Below are positions 21,766-22,814 of a stretch of DNA of 22,814 nucleotides, in pieces. Under the pieces are notes generated by a model. That model ran no database searches, was not told the origin of the DNA, and worked only from the letters and a program-made list of their open reading frames with translations. Within the stretch, counting starts at the first letter, position 1, and each line of letters opens with the position of its first letter. Location: positions 1-22,814 of the forward strand of contig CAYXUS010000088.1 in NCBI GenBank assembly GCA_964468415.1, given 5' to 3'. The position numbers were made by a program, and so were the translations under genes. Origin of the DNA: Caldithrix sp964468415 (GTDB lineage Bacteria > Calditrichota > Calditrichia > Calditrichales > Calditrichaceae).

Positions 21766-21897
21766 TTATTTTTTGCCTTTTTAAAAGAAAATAAACATAT
21801 CTGTTTTAATTTCAAACAATTAGATAAAATTTGCTAAGTGCTATTTTATTTTTTATTATTAATTGCATACGATATGTTTCGAAAGGAAATGAAAGAA
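21766..21897. other. AT-rich divergent intergenic region and regulator leader
   Basis: This is the remainder of the 203-base divergent spacer, very rich in A and T. A weak plus-strand -10 (TAAAAT, 21825-21830) has no good -35. TTTCGAAAGGAAA at 21877-21889 serves as the regulator's ribosome binding site and carries the third CTTTCG-type half-site in reverse orientation. No small gene is supported. Confidence 0.45.
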
Positions 21898-22686
21898 ATG
21901 TCCCATTTAAACGGCAACGACAAAGACCTTACCATAGAGCGCAGGGCAAAAATTCTGGAAATGCTGGAACGCGACGGGCAGGTACAGGTATTGACACTAA
22001 GCAAAATGTTCGATGTCAGTCCAGTCACCATTCGCAACGATTTGGCCCAATTGGAACAAAAAAACATGCTCATCCGCACCCGGGGCGGCGCCATTCGTCC
22101 CCATCGCGTCGGCATCGACTTTAAACTCAACGAAAAAGCCAAAAAGCATTTTAAAGAAAAGCAAGCCATCGGACGCAAAGCGGCCGAGCTCATCCGGGAG
22201 GGAGATACGATTATTCTCGATTCCGGCACCACCACCATGGAAATCGCCAAAAACCTGTGCGATTTCAAAGAACTCACCGTGATTACCAATGCCCTGAACA
22301 TTGCCCAGCAATTGGCCGATTGCAAAAACATCCGCGTTATTGTACCCGGAGGCATTCTGCGCAAAAACGCCCTATCTCTGGTCGGCCCCATGGCCGAAAG
22401 CGCCATTCGCAACTATTACTGCGATAAATTTTTTCTGGGAGTCGACGGTATCGACGCCTCTTACGGCGTTTCCACCCCCAACGCAGAAGAGGCATATTTA
22501 AACCGCATCATGATCGAACTGGCACGGGAGACATTCGTGGTGACCGACTCCAGCAAATTCAAAAAACGCAGCTTCGCTTTCATTGCCCCCATGAAAAAAA
22601 TCCATTTTGTCATTACCGATAAAAATATCCCCGAAGACGAACTGGAAACTCTGACCAAATCCGGCATACAGGTAATTTTAGTGTGA
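21898..22686 (+). CDS. DeoR/GlpR-family transcriptional regulator (AgaR-like)
   Basis: A 262-residue regulator. The N-terminal winged helix spans about 13-66: IERRAKILEML, then the recognition region DVSPVTIRNDLAQLE and the wing RTRGGAI. The C-terminal DeoRC sugar-phosphate sensor includes ILDSGTTTMEIA (about 102-113), VPGGILRKNALSLVGP, and GVDGIDASYGVSTPNAEEA (about 182-200). The family usually represses sugar operons and is released by a phosphorylated sugar; here tagatose 6-phosphate or galactosamine 6-phosphate are natural candidates (inference). I choose the ATG at 21898 because AAAGGAAA lies about ten bases upstream and the length matches the family. Earlier in-frame ATGs at 21889 and 21874 and a GTG at 21838 are less well placed. 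It is divergent from the agaS operon, with shared candidate operators, and ends at a strong terminator. Confidence 0.9.
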   Translation: MSHLNGNDKDLTIERRAKILEMLERDGQVQVLTLSKMFDVSPVTIRNDLAQLEQKNMLIRTRGGAIRPHRVGIDFKLNEKAKKHFKEKQAIGRKAAELIREGDTIILDSGTTTMEIAKNLCDFKELTVITNALNIAQQLADCKNIRVIVPGGILRKNALSLVGPMAESAIRNYYCDKFFLGVDGIDASYGVSTPNAEEAYLNRIMIELARETFVVTDSSKFKKRSFAFIAPMKKIHFVITDKNIPEDELETLTKSGIQVILV

Positions 22687-22706
22687 ACAAATACACCTCC
22701 AAAAAC

Positions 22707-22738
22707 ACAAAAGCCGCCCGAAATCAGGCGGCTTTTGT
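22707..22738. terminator. Bidirectional Rho-independent terminator
   Basis: A perfect 12-bp stem (arms ACAAAAGCCGCC and GGCGGCTTTTGT, 8-base loop) begins 20 bases after the regulator's stop codon. The descending arm supplies CTTTTG on the plus strand. On the minus strand the arm is followed by GTTTTTGG. It can therefore serve the regulator and any gene arriving from the right. Confidence 0.85.
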
Positions 22739-22758
22739 AATTCAATTTCAAAGATGAA

Positions 22759-22814
22759 TCAGGTACCTCGCGTCGCGTGCTCCAGCTTGGGCAGCAACAG
22801 CCTAACCATTAAAG
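22759..22814 (-). CDS. Possible 3' end of a gene entering from the right edge (partial)
   Basis: On the minus strand an open frame enters at the window edge and reads LMVRLLLPKLEHATRGT before a TGA at 22761-22759. About 20 bases later comes the terminator at 22707-22738, which has a T-rich tail in this direction. That is what the end of a convergent gene should look like. Eighteen open codons are weak evidence by themselves, and no family can be recognised. Confidence 0.3.
   Translation of the reverse strand, partial: LMVRLLLPKLEHATRGT

Overview
The window reads as bacterial chromosome from a Gram-negative lineage that secretes proteins by a Type IX (Por) system. Six proteins end in a C-terminal sorting tail; four of these have the NYPNPFNPTTTIEY-like form and two have a VVPNPY form. 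A PorV/PorQ-like outer-membrane protein and a TonB-dependent receptor are also present. This combination, without a SusD homologue, suggests Calditrichota (Caldithrix-like) or a neighbouring phylum such as KSB1, Ignavibacteriota or Marinimicrobia, more than a typical Bacteroidota. The phylum is an inference; no rRNA or other marker gene is present.

Layout. Bases 1-171 hold a 12-unit heptamer repeat and a short spacer. From 172 to 21694 fourteen genes lie head to tail on the minus strand. Read in transcription order they fall into three blocks. (i) 21694-16463 is a tight sugar-catabolism operon: an AgaS-type SIS isomerase/deaminase, a GatZ/KbaZ-family protein, an EamA/DMT transporter, a PfkB sugar kinase and a GatY/KbaY class II aldolase. 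(ii) 16375-9596 encodes secreted proteins: a right-handed beta-helix protein, a DUF4874/DUF4832 TIM-barrel-like protein fused to a CBM9-like module, and two CBM9-like proteins carrying three related modules. (iii) 9525-172 encodes outer-membrane and surface proteins: a TonB-dependent receptor, a large secreted protein, a PorV-like protein, a beta-propeller lipoprotein and a second copy of the large secreted protein. A divergent DeoR-family regulator (21898-22686, plus strand) faces block (i) and is followed by a strong terminator at 22707-22738.

Taken together this looks like a polysaccharide- or glycoconjugate-utilisation locus built without SusD. Secreted enzymes and binding proteins would attack an outside polymer, the TonB receptor and its partners would import products, and the tagatose-6-phosphate-type enzymes would feed glycolysis. 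The AgaS homologue points to an amino sugar such as galactosamine, but no deacetylase or PTS is present. The minus-strand promoter at 21737-21765 (TTGACA, 17-bp spacer, TATCTT) carries CTTTCGTTT repeats that are good candidates for the regulator's operator.

The least expected signal is a set of short perfect hairpins, 7-11 bp arms closed by a four-base NGCN loop, mostly with the core GAT-NGCN-ATC. They lie inside coding sequence or on a stop codon at 14.57-16.47 kb and 20.08-20.47 kb. Seven have arms of 8 bp or more, where chance would give well under one in the whole window.
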